A DNA stretch of 64,000 nt from positions 1,426,001 to 1,490,000 of the forward strand of contig JAMBOW010000001.1 in assembly GCA_023715865.1 (NCBI GenBank), read 5' to 3'. Shown here one piece after another: positions 17,596-26,188 of the stretch. Origin of the DNA: Neobacillus mesonae. Its GTDB lineage: Bacteria; Bacillota; Bacilli; Paenibacillales; Paenibacillaceae. The notes below the pieces were generated by a model. The model saw only the letters and a list, made by a program, of their open reading frames with translations, ran no database searches and was not told where the DNA came from. Numbering within the stretch: the first letter of the stretch is position 1; every line of letters starts with the position of its first letter. The translations under genes were made by a program, and so were the position numbers.

Positions 17596-19775
17596 TGTGC
17601 AACGACCTCCTGTTCATATATTTCGGTATGACCGAATACGGATGCTTCCAATATTTCAGCAATGTCCTTCGTTTGTACTTTGTCATCTAGCTCCTTGAGC
17701 TTTGTACCATCCTCCAGCATCGTAAGGCAATACGGACAAGCGGAGCTGATGATTGATGGAGATACGCTTAAAGCCTGTTCGGTACGAGCCACATTAACCC
17801 GCTTCCCGGTATCCTCCTCCATCCACATTTGACCGCCTCCGGCTCCACAGCACATTCCATTCTCGCGAGTGCGTTCCATTTCCACCAGTTCTACTCCCGG
17901 AATGGCTCGAAGCACATTACGCGGCTGATCATACACATCGTTATACCTTCCCAGATAGCAGGAGTCATGATAGGTGATTTTTTCGGAAACAGCATGCTTT
18001 GGAACAAGCCTTCCTTGCTGTATCAGCTCGTCAAGAAGCTCCGTATGATGAATGACCTCTGCAGAAAGTCCAAATTCGGGATATTCGTTTTTAAAGACGT
18101 TAAAAGTGTGAGGGCAAGCTGTAACGATCCTTTTGACACCGTATTTTTTAAAAATCTCAATATTTTCTGTACATAGCTGCTGGAACAAAAACTCATTCCC
18201 CATCCGGCGTGGCGTATCGCCTGAATTCTTCTCCTCATTGCCCAATATAGCGAAGTTGACCCCTGCTTCATTCATCAAATGCACAAAGGCACGGGTTATT
18301 TTCCGGCTGCGATTGTCATAGGAGCCCATAGAGCCGACAAAAAACAATATGTCAAAACCAGGGTTATCCTTCACAGTAGGTATACTGAGATTCAAAGAAC
18401 CTTCCGGATCGATTTCCTTCACCCATTTGCTGCGATCAGCTCTGCTGATTCCCCAAGGATTCCCCTGACGCTCGATGTTCTGCATCGCACGCTGTCCTTC
18501 ATGCGGAACGCTGCCCTCCATCAGAACTAGATGACGTCTGAGATCAACGATTTTATCGACATGCTCATTGGCCACAGGGCACTGGTCTTCACAGTTGCGG
18601 CACGTTGTGCAGGCCCAGATCTCTTCCTCGGACATCACTCCGCCGATCAGCTGTACATCCTTCGCGTTTACGCCTTCTACTTGGTGCCAGGCTCTTTTTT
18701 GTGTATTCATGGTTGGACGAATGTCCGTAACTCCTTCACCCTTCCATCCTGCAAGTGTCTGCTCGCTATTCATGCTGTGAACACCTGCGTAACCAAACAC
18801 ACTCGCTGGCATCCAGGCGGATTTGGAGGTTAGAACCTCTCCTTTTTCCGTCAAATGATCCCTGAGCTTGATAATCATGTGCATAGGTGACAAGAGCTTT
18901 CCAGTACTTGCGGCCGGGCAGACATTCGTACAGCGTCCGCATTCCACACATGCGTAGAAGTCGAGCATTTGTTTCTGCGTAAAATCTTCGATTTGTCCTA
19001 CGCCAAAGGACTTCGCCTCTTCGTCTTCCAGATCTAACTTGCTGAGCTTGCCGGGTGCTTCCGTGCGTCTTGCTAGAATATTGATCGGAGCTGTAATAAG
19101 ATGAAAATGCTTGGATTGCGGAACGTAAACAAGAAAGGAGAGAAGGATTAATAGGTGCATCCACCAGAACAGGTAATAAGCTGCTGCAATTGCAAGATCC
19201 GGCATCCACGAGAACAGTGAGGCGATCCCTGAAGATATAGGCGCATAGCCGGACGACGGCAAGCCTTCTCTTAGTCGTTCGAATGCCATAGTGAACAGGA
19301 CAGAGATCATCAATGAAGTGATAAAAAAAACAACGATGCTTGGCTTCCAGCCTTTTTTCAGCCGATGGAGCTTCTCACCGTATCTTCGATAAGCCGCATA
19401 GCCGATGGCAAGCAGGATGAGGACAACCGTTATTTCTTGAAGCAATAGGAAGCCATCGTACCCTGGGATAGGCAGGGCATGGGAAGTAAGCCCTTTCCAA
19501 ATAATATCTAGCGCTCCGAACTGCAGGATGATGAAGCCGTAAAATACGACAAAATGCATAAACCCGCTTTTTGGATCTTTGAAAAGCTTGCTTTGTCCGA
19601 ATACCTGTATCAGGAAAGCAGACATACGTTCCTTCAAATCTTTTTTTAAATTAGCAGGTTTCCCTAGTCGGATGTAAAGGTATCTGTGGTAAATGACTTT
19701 GGCGAATAAGTATACCGCCCAGCCAGTAATTAAGGCAAAGAGCAGCGCGTTGATCATTTGTAGAATCATCGTCAT
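17592..19775 (-). CDS. fadF: Membrane iron-sulfur electron-transfer protein (ETF dehydrogenase-like)
   Basis: The roughly 727-residue protein has an N-terminal membrane domain of about five to six helices (residues 1-235). Two [4Fe-4S] motifs follow: CVECGRCTNVCP and CTTCRNCEDQCP. Two CCG cysteine-rich domains follow those, the second with DSCYLGRYND and CCGAGGGQMW. This is the architecture of B. subtilis FadF (YwjF), proposed to carry electrons from ETF to menaquinone in the membrane. The start is placed at ATG 19775, just after AAGGGG. ATG 19769 is equally possible, and the ATG at 19793 lacks a binding site. It is the first gene of the leftward beta-oxidation run. Confidence 0.85.
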   Translation of the reverse strand: MTMILQMINALLFALITGWAVYLFAKVIYHRYLYIRLGKPANLKKDLKERMSAFLIQVFGQSKLFKDPKSGFMHFVVFYGFIILQFGALDIIWKGLTSHALPIPGYDGFLLLQEITVVLILLAIGYAAYRRYGEKLHRLKKGWKPSIVVFFITSLMISVLFTMAFERLREGLPSSGYAPISSGIASLFSWMPDLAIAAAYYLFWWMHLLILLSFLVYVPQSKHFHLITAPINILARRTEAPGKLSKLDLEDEEAKSFGVGQIEDFTQKQMLDFYACVECGRCTNVCPAASTGKLLSPMHMIIKLRDHLTEKGEVLTSKSAWMPASVFGYAGVHSMNSEQTLAGWKGEGVTDIRPTMNTQKRAWHQVEGVNAKDVQLIGGVMSEEEIWACTTCRNCEDQCPVANEHVDKIVDLRRHLVLMEGSVPHEGQRAMQNIERQGNPWGISRADRSKWVKEIDPEGSLNLSIPTVKDNPGFDILFFVGSMGSYDNRSRKITRAFVHLMNEAGVNFAILGNEEKNSGDTPRRMGNEFLFQQLCTENIEIFKKYGVKRIVTACPHTFNVFKNEYPEFGLSAEVIHHTELLDELIQQGRLVPKHAVSEKITYHDSCYLGRYNDVYDQPRNVLRAIPGVELVEMERTRENGMCCGAGGGQMWMEEDTGKRVNVARTEQALSVSPSIISSACPYCLTMLEDGTKLKELDDKVQTKDIAEILEASVFGHTEIYEQEVVAQ

Positions 19776-19922
19776 CAAGCCCCTTATGATCATAAGTTTT
19801 GGATATCAGCTTGCATGGCGGATTGCTGTTTCATATCGCGAATAATTTATATTATTACTGCTGCAGGCTGTCACTCCTTTCATGAAATACATTCCTGTCA
19901 TTGTTCAGAGCCGAGACAAACT

Positions 19923-19937
19923 ATTAAGCGCTTTCAT
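19923..19937 (-). promoter_or_regulatory. cre-like CcpA site upstream of fadF
   Basis: Leftward the site reads ATGAAAGCGCTTAAT. Against the Bacillus cre consensus TGWAANCGNTNWCA it has a perfect AAGCGCTT core and two mismatches at the end. It lies about 150 bp upstream of fadF. Catabolite repression of the FadR regulon is known in B. subtilis, so CcpA control is reasonable but unproven. Confidence 0.55.
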
Positions 19938-20083
19938 TTGCTGTACAAAAAATAGACCTCCACACCGTTTCTTTAATAGGACAAGATTATAAAATATTGG
20001 CCCGTTTCGACTTCGATATGAACGCCTATTTGTTCGTCTCAACCTTTGCATTACGATTTTACACCCTTGCTGTGACAGAATCG

Positions 20084-20112
20084 TTGACAATGAATTGAAC
20101 GTATTTTATAGT
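20084..20112 (+). promoter_or_regulatory. Sigma-A promoter of fadR-etfB-etfA
   Basis: A perfect -35 TTGACA (20084-20089), a 17-bp spacer and a -10 TATAGT (20107-20112) place the transcription start near 20119. Confidence 0.85.
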
Positions 20113-20124
20113 GATTACAAGAAA

Positions 20125-20142
20125 TGAATGAGTATTCATTCA
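20125..20142. promoter_or_regulatory. FadR operator
   Basis: TGAATGAGTATTCATTCA is a perfectly palindromic match to the known B. subtilis FadR box. It lies a few bases after the predicted transcription start of fadR, so bound FadR would block initiation or clearance. Long-chain acyl-CoA is the established inducer in B. subtilis. Confidence 0.9.
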
Positions 20143-20177
20143 GAAATTTATCTGTATTCTAACACCGGGGTGAACTT

Positions 20178-20762
20178 ATGACAAGTAAAAAAACTGAAAA
20201 ATATGAACTTATTCTCCAGGGCGCCCTCAAGGTGTTTGCTGAGAACGGCTACCATCGCTCCCAAGTATCCAAGATCGCAAAGGCAGCCGGCGTAGCTGAC
20301 GGCACGATTTATTTGTACTTTAAGAGAAAGGAGGATATTTTGATTCATCTGTTTCAGGAGAAGCTGGGTGAATTGGTTGGGAAATTTCATGAAAGCGTCG
20401 CCGGAACCTCCGATTCCATTCAAGCGCTCCGCACGGTATGTCTTATTCATTTTACCGAGCTGGAACAAAATCCGGAGCTTGCCTATGTGACTCAGATTGA
20501 ACTGAGACAAAGCGATATTGAGCTGCGCAAAGAAATTGGCAAATCGCTTAAGCCATATATCGAGCTCATCGAGAATATTCTGAAAGAAGGCATCCGGCAG
20601 GGACAATTCCGGGAAAACCTTAATCTTAAGCTGGTTCGCAACCTGATCTTCGGTTCCATGGATGAAGCCGTCACCTCTTGGCTTATTTCAGGACGAAAAT
20701 ATTCGCTGCGCGATCAGGTCGAGGACACTCTCAGTTTCTTTCTTCACGGTGTATCCAAATAA
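20178..20762 (+). CDS. fadR: TetR-family regulator of fatty-acid degradation
   Basis: The 194-residue protein has a TetR helix-turn-helix at about 10-55 (VSKIAKAAGVADGTIYLYFKRKEDIL), closely resembling B. subtilis FadR, and a C-terminal ligand domain containing TQIELRQSDIELR. It should repress beta-oxidation genes and be released by long-chain acyl-CoA. It sits under its own operator, so it is autoregulated, and leads directly into etfB 33 bp downstream. That order recalls B. subtilis lcfA-fadR-fadB-etfB-etfA, but with lcfA relocated and fadB absent. Confidence 0.92.
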   Translation: MTSKKTEKYELILQGALKVFAENGYHRSQVSKIAKAAGVADGTIYLYFKRKEDILIHLFQEKLGELVGKFHESVAGTSDSIQALRTVCLIHFTELEQNPELAYVTQIELRQSDIELRKEIGKSLKPYIELIENILKEGIRQGQFRENLNLKLVRNLIFGSMDEAVTSWLISGRKYSLRDQVEDTLSFFLHGVSK

Positions 20763-20795
20763 CCTTGATCTTATTTTGAAGGGAGAGCGTTCATA

Positions 20796-21563
20796 ATGAA
20801 GATTGTTGTGTTGTTAAAGCAAACGTTTGATACAGAGGAGAAAATTACAATCGACAACGGGACCATTTCGGAAGATGGAGTCAAATTCGTAATTAACCCT
20901 TATGATGAGTATGCGGTGGAAGAAGCCGTTAAGCTTCGAGATGAACATGGAGGCAGTGTTACCCTACTCTCTGTTGGTCCTGATCGGACAGCTGAAGCAC
21001 TTAGGACAGCACTCGCGATGGGTGCGGACGAAGCAGTCCTCATTTCGGACGAACGCATACCTGATGATGAGTACGCCGTATCCAAAGTGCTGTATTCTTA
21101 CTTGTCTCAAGAGAAGCCAGATCTCATCTTGGGAGGTAATTTCTCGGTAGACCGCGGTTCCGGTCAGGTAGCCATTCGGCTTGCCGAACTGCTAAACATT
21201 CCACATGCAGCATCCATTACAAAGATTACGCTTGATGGTTCGAAAGCTGAAGTACACCGCGATGCAGAGGGTGATCTAGAAGTGCTTACCCTACCTCTAC
21301 CGGCTATTCTTACAGCACAGCAGGGTCTCAATGAACCTCGTTATCCTTCTCTGCCCGGAATTATGAAAGCAAAGAAAAAGCCTTTTAAAACACTGCTTCT
21401 TGAGGACCTTTATCTTACAGAAGCGGATGTTCAGCCGGCTACGAAGCAAGTGGAACTCTCTCTTCCTCCTGAGCGAAGTGCAGGCAAAATATTGAAGGGT
21501 GAGGCGGCAGAAGTAACCCGTGAACTCGTCTCGCTGCTGCGTACGGAATCTAAAGTCATCTAA
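20796..21563 (+). CDS. etfB: Electron-transfer flavoprotein, beta subunit
   Basis: The 255-residue protein shows the EtfB N-terminus MKIVVLLKQTFDTEEKI, the NPYDEYAVEEAVKL segment, and the AMP-binding and recognition-loop region around LRTALAMGADEAVL and LTAQQGLNEPRYPSL. With EtfA it forms the FAD/AMP-containing carrier that accepts electrons from FadE and delivers them to FadF. A GAAGGGAGAG site precedes the ATG. It is cotranscribed with fadR. Confidence 0.95.
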   Translation: MKIVVLLKQTFDTEEKITIDNGTISEDGVKFVINPYDEYAVEEAVKLRDEHGGSVTLLSVGPDRTAEALRTALAMGADEAVLISDERIPDDEYAVSKVLYSYLSQEKPDLILGGNFSVDRGSGQVAIRLAELLNIPHAASITKITLDGSKAEVHRDAEGDLEVLTLPLPAILTAQQGLNEPRYPSLPGIMKAKKKPFKTLLLEDLYLTEADVQPATKQVELSLPPERSAGKILKGEAAEVTRELVSLLRTESKVI

Positions 21564-21701
21564 ACTTCCAATTGTATGCGGTTACAAAACTGTGTTCACT
21601 AACTTATTTGATCTTATGGTCAACGGAATGTCCGACATGCTTTATTTCTACATCCTATCATCTTTCAATCTAAATCCTGCCTAACTAAGGAGGGCTTTAT
21701 T

Positions 21702-22673
21702 ATGGGTAAAACGCTGCTCGTCTTTGCTGAGAATCGTGATGGAAAGCTTCGTCAAGTTGCACTTGAAACGCTAGGAGCTGCTCAGATCATTGCAGATCAT
21801 GATGACCGTATTCGCATTGCTGTTCTCGGTTCCGACATTACGGCCGCCATCAGAGAGCTTGTTCCCTACGGAGCGGAGACCATTTACGCTATGGAGCACA
21901 CGGATCTTGAACACTATAATCCTGATGCCTACATTGCTGCGATCAAGTCCGTCATCGATCAGGCTGCACCCGATCTGGTGCTGTTCGGCCATACTGCACT
22001 TGGCAAAGATTTAGCCCCTCTGGTTGCTGCTTATCTTGATGGAGGACAAATTTCAGATGTAACCTCGATTGAGAAATCAGACGGAAATGCCGTGTTTGTA
22101 AGACCGTTATATGCAGGCAAAGCCTTTGAAAAGCGAGTATTTGAGAAAGGACCGGCGATCGTCACCGTTCGGCCTAACAATATACCTGTGCCTGCAGCCA
22201 GCAGCGGGTCATCTAAGGTCGAGGATGTTGCTTACCCTTCCCCTTCTCTTCGCTCCATTGTGAAGGAAGTTGTCCAAAAGACGACTGGTAAAATCGATCT
22301 TACTGAAGCAAAGATTGTTGTATCCGGTGGCCGAGGTGTAAAAAGTGAGGACGGCTTTCAGCCTCTCGAAGAACTTGCAGATGTTCTAGGCGGGGCTGTC
22401 GGTGCATCGCGAGGAGCTTGTGATGCCGGGTACTGCGACTATTCTTTGCAAATCGGTCAGACAGGGAAAGTGGTTACACCCGAGATTTATATTGCTTGCG
22501 GCATCAGCGGAGCTATCCAGCATTTGGCCGGTATGAGCCAATCCCGGGTCATTATTGCAATTAACAAGGATCCTGAGGCTCCAATTTTTAAGGTTGCCGA
22601 TTATGGCATTGTCGGAGATCTCTTTGAGATTGTGCCGCTGCTGACGTCAGAGTTTCGTAAGGTGCTCATATAG
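21702..22673 (+). CDS. etfA: Electron-transfer flavoprotein, alpha subunit
   Basis: The 323-residue protein has the EtfA C-terminal FAD domain, with VVSGGRGVKSEDGF, GASRGACDAGYCDYSLQIGQTGK, and CGISGAIQHLAGM followed by INKDPEAPIF. It pairs with EtfB. An AAGGAGGG site precedes the ATG. The 138-bp gap from etfB is larger than usual for this pair and holds no obvious terminator. Its stop codon is followed within two bases by the 114-bp tandem repeat. Confidence 0.95.
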   Translation: MGKTLLVFAENRDGKLRQVALETLGAAQIIADHDDRIRIAVLGSDITAAIRELVPYGAETIYAMEHTDLEHYNPDAYIAAIKSVIDQAAPDLVLFGHTALGKDLAPLVAAYLDGGQISDVTSIEKSDGNAVFVRPLYAGKAFEKRVFEKGPAIVTVRPNNIPVPAASSGSSKVEDVAYPSPSLRSIVKEVVQKTTGKIDLTEAKIVVSGGRGVKSEDGFQPLEELADVLGGAVGASRGACDAGYCDYSLQIGQTGKVVTPEIYIACGISGAIQHLAGMSQSRVIIAINKDPEAPIFKVADYGIVGDLFEIVPLLTSEFRKVLI

Positions 22674-22674
22674 G

Positions 22675-23088
22675 GCGTTCCATATTTGGATGCCGCTCTC
22701 CAGTTGCTAACGCAAAGATCGTTCGGTCATCCAAAAATTCCTTTAGTAGCTGAATCATCAAAATCCTAAGCTTTAGTTCTTTCTGCAGTCGTTTCATTTT
22801 TGGCTGTCTCTCTCCAGTTGCTGTCGCAAAAGTCGTTCGGCCATCCAAAAATTCCATTAGTAGCTGAATCATCAAAATCTTAGGCTTTCGTTCTTTCTGC
22901 AGTCGTTTCATTTTTGGCTGTCTCTCTCCAGTTGCTATCGCAAAAGTCGTTCGGCCATCCAAAAATTCCACTAGTAGCTGAATCATCAAAATCTTAGGCT
23001 TTCGTTCTTTCTGCAGTCGTTTCATTTTTGGCTGTCTCTCTCCAGTTGCTGGCGCAAAAGTTGTTCGAGCATCCAAAAATTCCACTAG
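22675..23088 (+). repeat. Tandem repeat, 114-bp unit, about 3.6 copies
   Basis: The shared CTCTCCAGTTGCT motif starts at 22696, 22810, 22924 and 23038, giving an exact period of 114 bp with no insertions or deletions. Copies differ by scattered substitutions, and copy 1 is the most diverged. Because 114 is divisible by three, the leftward strand has an open frame of 38-residue repeats across the whole array. That frame has no ribosome binding site and runs through the adjacent terminator. The 494-bp stretch from 22674 to 23167 holds only this array and that terminator. Confidence 0.9.
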
Positions 23089-23093
23089 GAATA

Positions 23094-23136
23094 AAAAGAC
23101 TGCTTCGATCCTATTAGGATGGAGCAGTCTTTTAGT
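23094..23136. terminator. Bidirectional terminator
   Basis: AAAGACTGCT and AGCAGTCTTT enclose ATCC/GGAT pairs around a TATTA loop, with A and T runs outside. It ends both the rightward etf transcript and the leftward SGNH hydrolase gene. Confidence 0.85.
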
Positions 23137-23167
23137 GCAATTGTGGGGTGTAATTAATGTTATAACG

Positions 23168-23800
23168 CTACGCTTTAACTGCATCCAGCCATGCTTTAGC
23201 AATCAAAGCGTGGCCTGCATCGGTCGGATGCACACCGTCCCCAGCCCAAAAGGCAGGTTCTGCCTTCGTGCTTGCCTGAGCAAACAATCCATCAAGCGGG
23301 ACATAATACGTTCCGAATTCACGGGCAAGCTCGCGGATCGCATGAATTTTAGGATCAAGATCCACTCTCCACCTCTTCCGGTCTTCCGGAACAGGCAGCA
23401 CAAAAGGTTCAATCAACACGATCTTTGCATTGGTATGTTCTTTGGTGCGAACGAGAAGTTCTCGGTATGTACGATAAAACTCATCTGCAGAGGTCTCCAC
23501 CTTGGAATCGTACCAACGCCAGGTATCATTAATTCCGATATAGATGGATAGCCAAGTCGGATTATGAGATAAGCAGTCTTTCTCCCATCTTTGTTCAAGA
23601 TCTGTAACACGGTTGCCGTTAATCCCGCGATTGATAAACTTGATTTGTTTCTCCGGATAGCGCAGATTGAGCTCTGCTGCAACCATCATTGCATAACCTC
23701 TGCCGAGATCATTTATATTTTCATAATTTCTACCGCAATCTGTAATGCTGTCTCCGATAAATAGGACCGTTGCCTGATCTTCTATACGCGTCATATGCAT
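23168..23800 (-). CDS. SGNH/GDSL-type hydrolase
   Basis: The 210-residue protein has the SGNH blocks: nucleophile S18 in FIGDSITDCG, glycine in RGINGN, asparagine in YIGINDTW, and the C-terminal D-x-x-H in GDGVHPTDAGH. There is no signal peptide, so it acts in the cytoplasm as an esterase, probably on acyl or acetyl groups of carbohydrates or other small esters. The substrate cannot be named. AAAGGAG precedes the ATG. Confidence 0.85.
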   Translation of the reverse strand: MHMTRIEDQATVLFIGDSITDCGRNYENINDLGRGYAMMVAAELNLRYPEKQIKFINRGINGNRVTDLEQRWEKDCLSHNPTWLSIYIGINDTWRWYDSKVETSADEFYRTYRELLVRTKEHTNAKIVLIEPFVLPVPEDRKRWRVDLDPKIHAIRELAREFGTYYVPLDGLFAQASTKAEPAFWAGDGVHPTDAGHALIAKAWLDAVKA

Positions 23801-23850
23801 ACTGCTCCTTTGTATGAATTAAAATCATCACTCGCTTTATGATAGCGCTA

Positions 23851-24471
23851 TCAGATGTGAATATCCAGATGCTTTGTTACATTTTCCAATATAAATTCCC
23901 ATTGTCCATTTAGATAATCCAGTTTATGAAGACTTGTATTAGCAGCCGGATAAAACTGATTTTTATTACTCCATTCGACGCCTTTAACTAAATGATAGAT
24001 GATATTAATGACGCCTCCATGGGTCACAATCAACAGATCTTCATCATCATTTCTTTTCATATGTTCTTCACATATCGCTTCAAAGGTTTCTTTAATCCTA
24101 ATGTAATTCTCCCTTGGAGATTCGCCGCCAGGGTACTTCTCATCCATTCGTAAAGTATTGAAATAAAGTCCTGGATATTTTCTTTCTGCCTGCTGATTCG
24201 GTATTCCGGCAAGCTCACCGTTGTTGATCTCACGAAGATTCATTAACGGTGTGACAGATAGATTTAACTTTCGTCCAATAATGTCTGCTGTTTCCTGTGC
24301 CCTGTTAAGATCACTGCTCAAAACTCTTTTGATCTTACTAGACAGGGTATAGGCTAGATACTCCCCTAATTTCTCGGACTGATCTATTCCTTCGGGAATA
24401 AGCCCTTTTTGGCTCCATCCACCCCGATAACCTTCTTCATCCTGACCATGTCTCACAAAATAAATAGCCAT
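23851..24471 (-). CDS. Histidine phosphatase family protein
   Basis: The 206-residue protein has the RHG motif near the N-terminus (FVRHGQDEEG, with H8 the phosphorylated histidine) and the second catalytic histidine in LLIVTHGGVINII. This places it in the phosphoglycerate-mutase-like superfamily, in the phosphatase branch. The substrate is unknown. A 14-bp palindrome TGATAGCGCTATCA overlaps its stop codon. It is divergent from the isochorismatase-like gene. Confidence 0.85.
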   Translation of the reverse strand: MAIYFVRHGQDEEGYRGGWSQKGLIPEGIDQSEKLGEYLAYTLSSKIKRVLSSDLNRAQETADIIGRKLNLSVTPLMNLREINNGELAGIPNQQAERKYPGLYFNTLRMDEKYPGGESPRENYIRIKETFEAICEEHMKRNDDEDLLIVTHGGVINIIYHLVKGVEWSNKNQFYPAANTSLHKLDYLNGQWEFILENVTKHLDIHI

Positions 24472-24581
24472 TTCCTCACCGCCTCATTTAAATTGTCTTA
24501 TGAATAACGTTTCAGCTACAGGATTTGTTCAGTAAATAGGGAATTAAATAGTTCATAATAATTTGCGGAGGGTGATCATGA

Positions 24582-25124
24582 ATGAAAGCGCTCTTGGTTA
24601 TTGATGTACAAAATGCCATTGTAGAGCTAAAAGATTTTACTCAAGAGCTCAATTTGATGGAGCAGGCTATCCATGATTTCACGAATGATGGAAGTCCTGT
24701 CATTTTTATTAGACACCTAGATGATAAGGAAGAAAGTCCGCTGAGCCGAGCATCGGAGGGATCTAAAATCCATGATTCGCTGAACAGCTATGCCGAGCGA
24801 GTCATTGAGAAACAGACACCGAGTTCCTTTTTTAATACAAATCTTGCAGAAACATTAGAACAATTAGGGGTAGATCACCTTTTCCTGGTCGGTTTTGAAA
24901 CTGAATTTTGCTGTATGTTCACTGCCATTGCCGCTTATGATCGAGGTTATAAAGTGACCTTAATTAAAGATGCAACAGGCACAGGCAACTCCCCGGATAC
25001 ATATAACATGCAGGGTCTGGATATTAAAGATTTCGTGGGTAAAGTTCTCGGCTGGTCCGGTGCGGTTGAGATATTAGACTATGAGACTTACGCCCAAAAA
25101 TACAAAGAGCAACTTACAAGTTAA
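24582..25124 (+). CDS. Isochorismatase-like cysteine hydrolase
   Basis: The 180-residue protein has the superfamily features: catalytic D8 (LLVIDVQNAI) and a cysteine in the VGFETEFCCMFTAIAAYDRGY segment. Members hydrolyse amides or vinyl ethers, for example nicotinamide or isochorismate. This one cannot be assigned a substrate. GGAGGGTGAT precedes the start. It is a single-gene unit ending at a strong terminator. Confidence 0.85.
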   Translation: MKALLVIDVQNAIVELKDFTQELNLMEQAIHDFTNDGSPVIFIRHLDDKEESPLSRASEGSKIHDSLNSYAERVIEKQTPSSFFNTNLAETLEQLGVDHLFLVGFETEFCCMFTAIAAYDRGYKVTLIKDATGTGNSPDTYNMQGLDIKDFVGKVLGWSGAVEILDYETYAQKYKEQLTS

Positions 25125-25129
25125 ATGAG

Positions 25130-25159
25130 AAAAAGGGATGGAATTCCATCCCTTTTTTG
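25130..25159. terminator. Bidirectional terminator
   Basis: AAAAGGGATGG (25131-25141), an AATT loop and CCATCCCTTTTTT form a perfect hairpin with flanking A and T runs. It is shared by the isochorismatase-like gene and exoA. Confidence 0.9.
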
Positions 25160-25164
25160 TTTAG

Positions 25165-25944
25165 TCAGACTTGCTGCAGCATACCTTCCATTTCCATCTC
25201 CAAATAAACGGGGCAATGATCACTCCCCATAATGTGACAGTCGGCACCTGCATCCTTCAAGAATGGAGTGAGCCGATTCGAAGCAAGGAAGTAGTCAATC
25301 CGCCACCCGATGTTCCGTTCTCTGACCTTTGCCATATAAGACCACCACGTATACACATCCGTGCGATCCGGATAAAAATAACGGAATGAATCTACAAATC
25401 CCGAATCGAGCAGCATCGTCATCTTCTCGCGTTCTTCCAGTGTGAATCCGGAATTACCACGGTTAGACTTCGCATTTTTTAAATCGATCTCTTGATGGGC
25501 AACATTCATGTCCCCGCACACTACAACCGGTTTATGTTGATCCAGCTCCTTGAGATACGAACGAAATTTATCCTCCCAATCCAAACGAAGCGGAAGCCTG
25601 GACAAATCTCTTCTCGCATTCGGTGTATATACATTCACCAGATAAAATTGTTCGAACTCCAGCGTAATTATTCGTCCTTCGGTATCGGGGTCATCCTCAC
25701 TCATACCATACTTAACAGAAATAGGTTTCACTCTAGTGAACACAGCAGTTCCCGAGTACCCCTTCTTTTCTGCATAATTCCAGTAATCGTAATAGGATTC
25801 ACCTAGCTCCATTTGGATTTGACCCTCTTGAAGCTTTGTTTCCTGCAGACAAAAAACATCCGCATCCTTCTCTTTAAAATAATCCATAAAGCCTTTATTT
25901 ACACAAGCTCTCAGCCCGTTTACATTCCAAGATACAAGTTTCAC
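25165..25944 (-). CDS. exoA: Exodeoxyribonuclease III / AP endonuclease
   Basis: The 259-residue protein is a full-length EEP-fold nuclease. It shows MKLVSWNVNGLRA, the metal-binding glutamate in LQETKLQ, GDMNVAHQEIDL, and the terminal catalytic GSDHCPVYLEM. It cleaves DNA at abasic sites and trims 3' ends in base excision repair. The start is GTG, with a GGGGG site about 12 bases upstream. It is a single-gene unit. Confidence 0.92.
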   Translation of the reverse strand: MKLVSWNVNGLRACVNKGFMDYFKEKDADVFCLQETKLQEGQIQMELGESYYDYWNYAEKKGYSGTAVFTRVKPISVKYGMSEDDPDTEGRIITLEFEQFYLVNVYTPNARRDLSRLPLRLDWEDKFRSYLKELDQHKPVVVCGDMNVAHQEIDLKNAKSNRGNSGFTLEEREKMTMLLDSGFVDSFRYFYPDRTDVYTWWSYMAKVRERNIGWRIDYFLASNRLTPFLKDAGADCHIMGSDHCPVYLEMEMEGMLQQV

Positions 25945-26137
25945 TTTAGTATATGTCCCCCTGTAAGTAATGAATCTTCTCTTAATCTTTCTATAAAAAT
26001 GAACAACCTACATTATATCATAGAAAGTTAAGCCCTCTTCTGCTGTTATTCCACAATTCAGAGCAACTTCATAAAACGTACATCAAAGGATACAACTTAT
26101 GAGATATATTCAAAAATACCAGAATCCAAAAATAGAA

Positions 26138-26178
26138 AAAAACCTCCCATTGTTCGATAACAATGAGAGGTTCATTTA
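26138..26178 (-). terminator. Terminator of the YebC gene
   Basis: AACCTCCCATTGTT (26141-26154) pairs with AACAATGAGAGGTT (26159-26172). Leftward it is followed by a run of T residues. The rest of the 244-bp gap to exoA shows nothing notable. Confidence 0.85.
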
Positions 26179-26188
26179 AGACTTGCTT

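Larger units (their letters stand above)
19776..20177. promoter_or_regulatory. Divergent control region of fadF and fadR
   Basis: This 402-bp gene-free region separates the two beta-oxidation transcripts. It contains the fadR promoter and FadR operator on the right. On the left are a cre-like site and, on the leftward strand, a TATAAT hexamer at 19991-19986 that could serve fadF, although no good -35 sits at 17 bp. No second full FadR operator was found close to fadF. Confidence 0.7.

Noticed and set aside
22666..23202. A leftward frame of 178 residues made of 38-residue repeats
   Set aside because: No ribosome binding site, begins inside the SGNH hydrolase gene and reads through its terminator. 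The frame stays open because the DNA repeat length is divisible by three.
23840..23853. 14-bp palindrome TGATAGCGCTATCA as an operator
   Set aside because: It overlaps the end of the phosphatase gene with no promoter in reach. Chance or a weak terminator is more likely.
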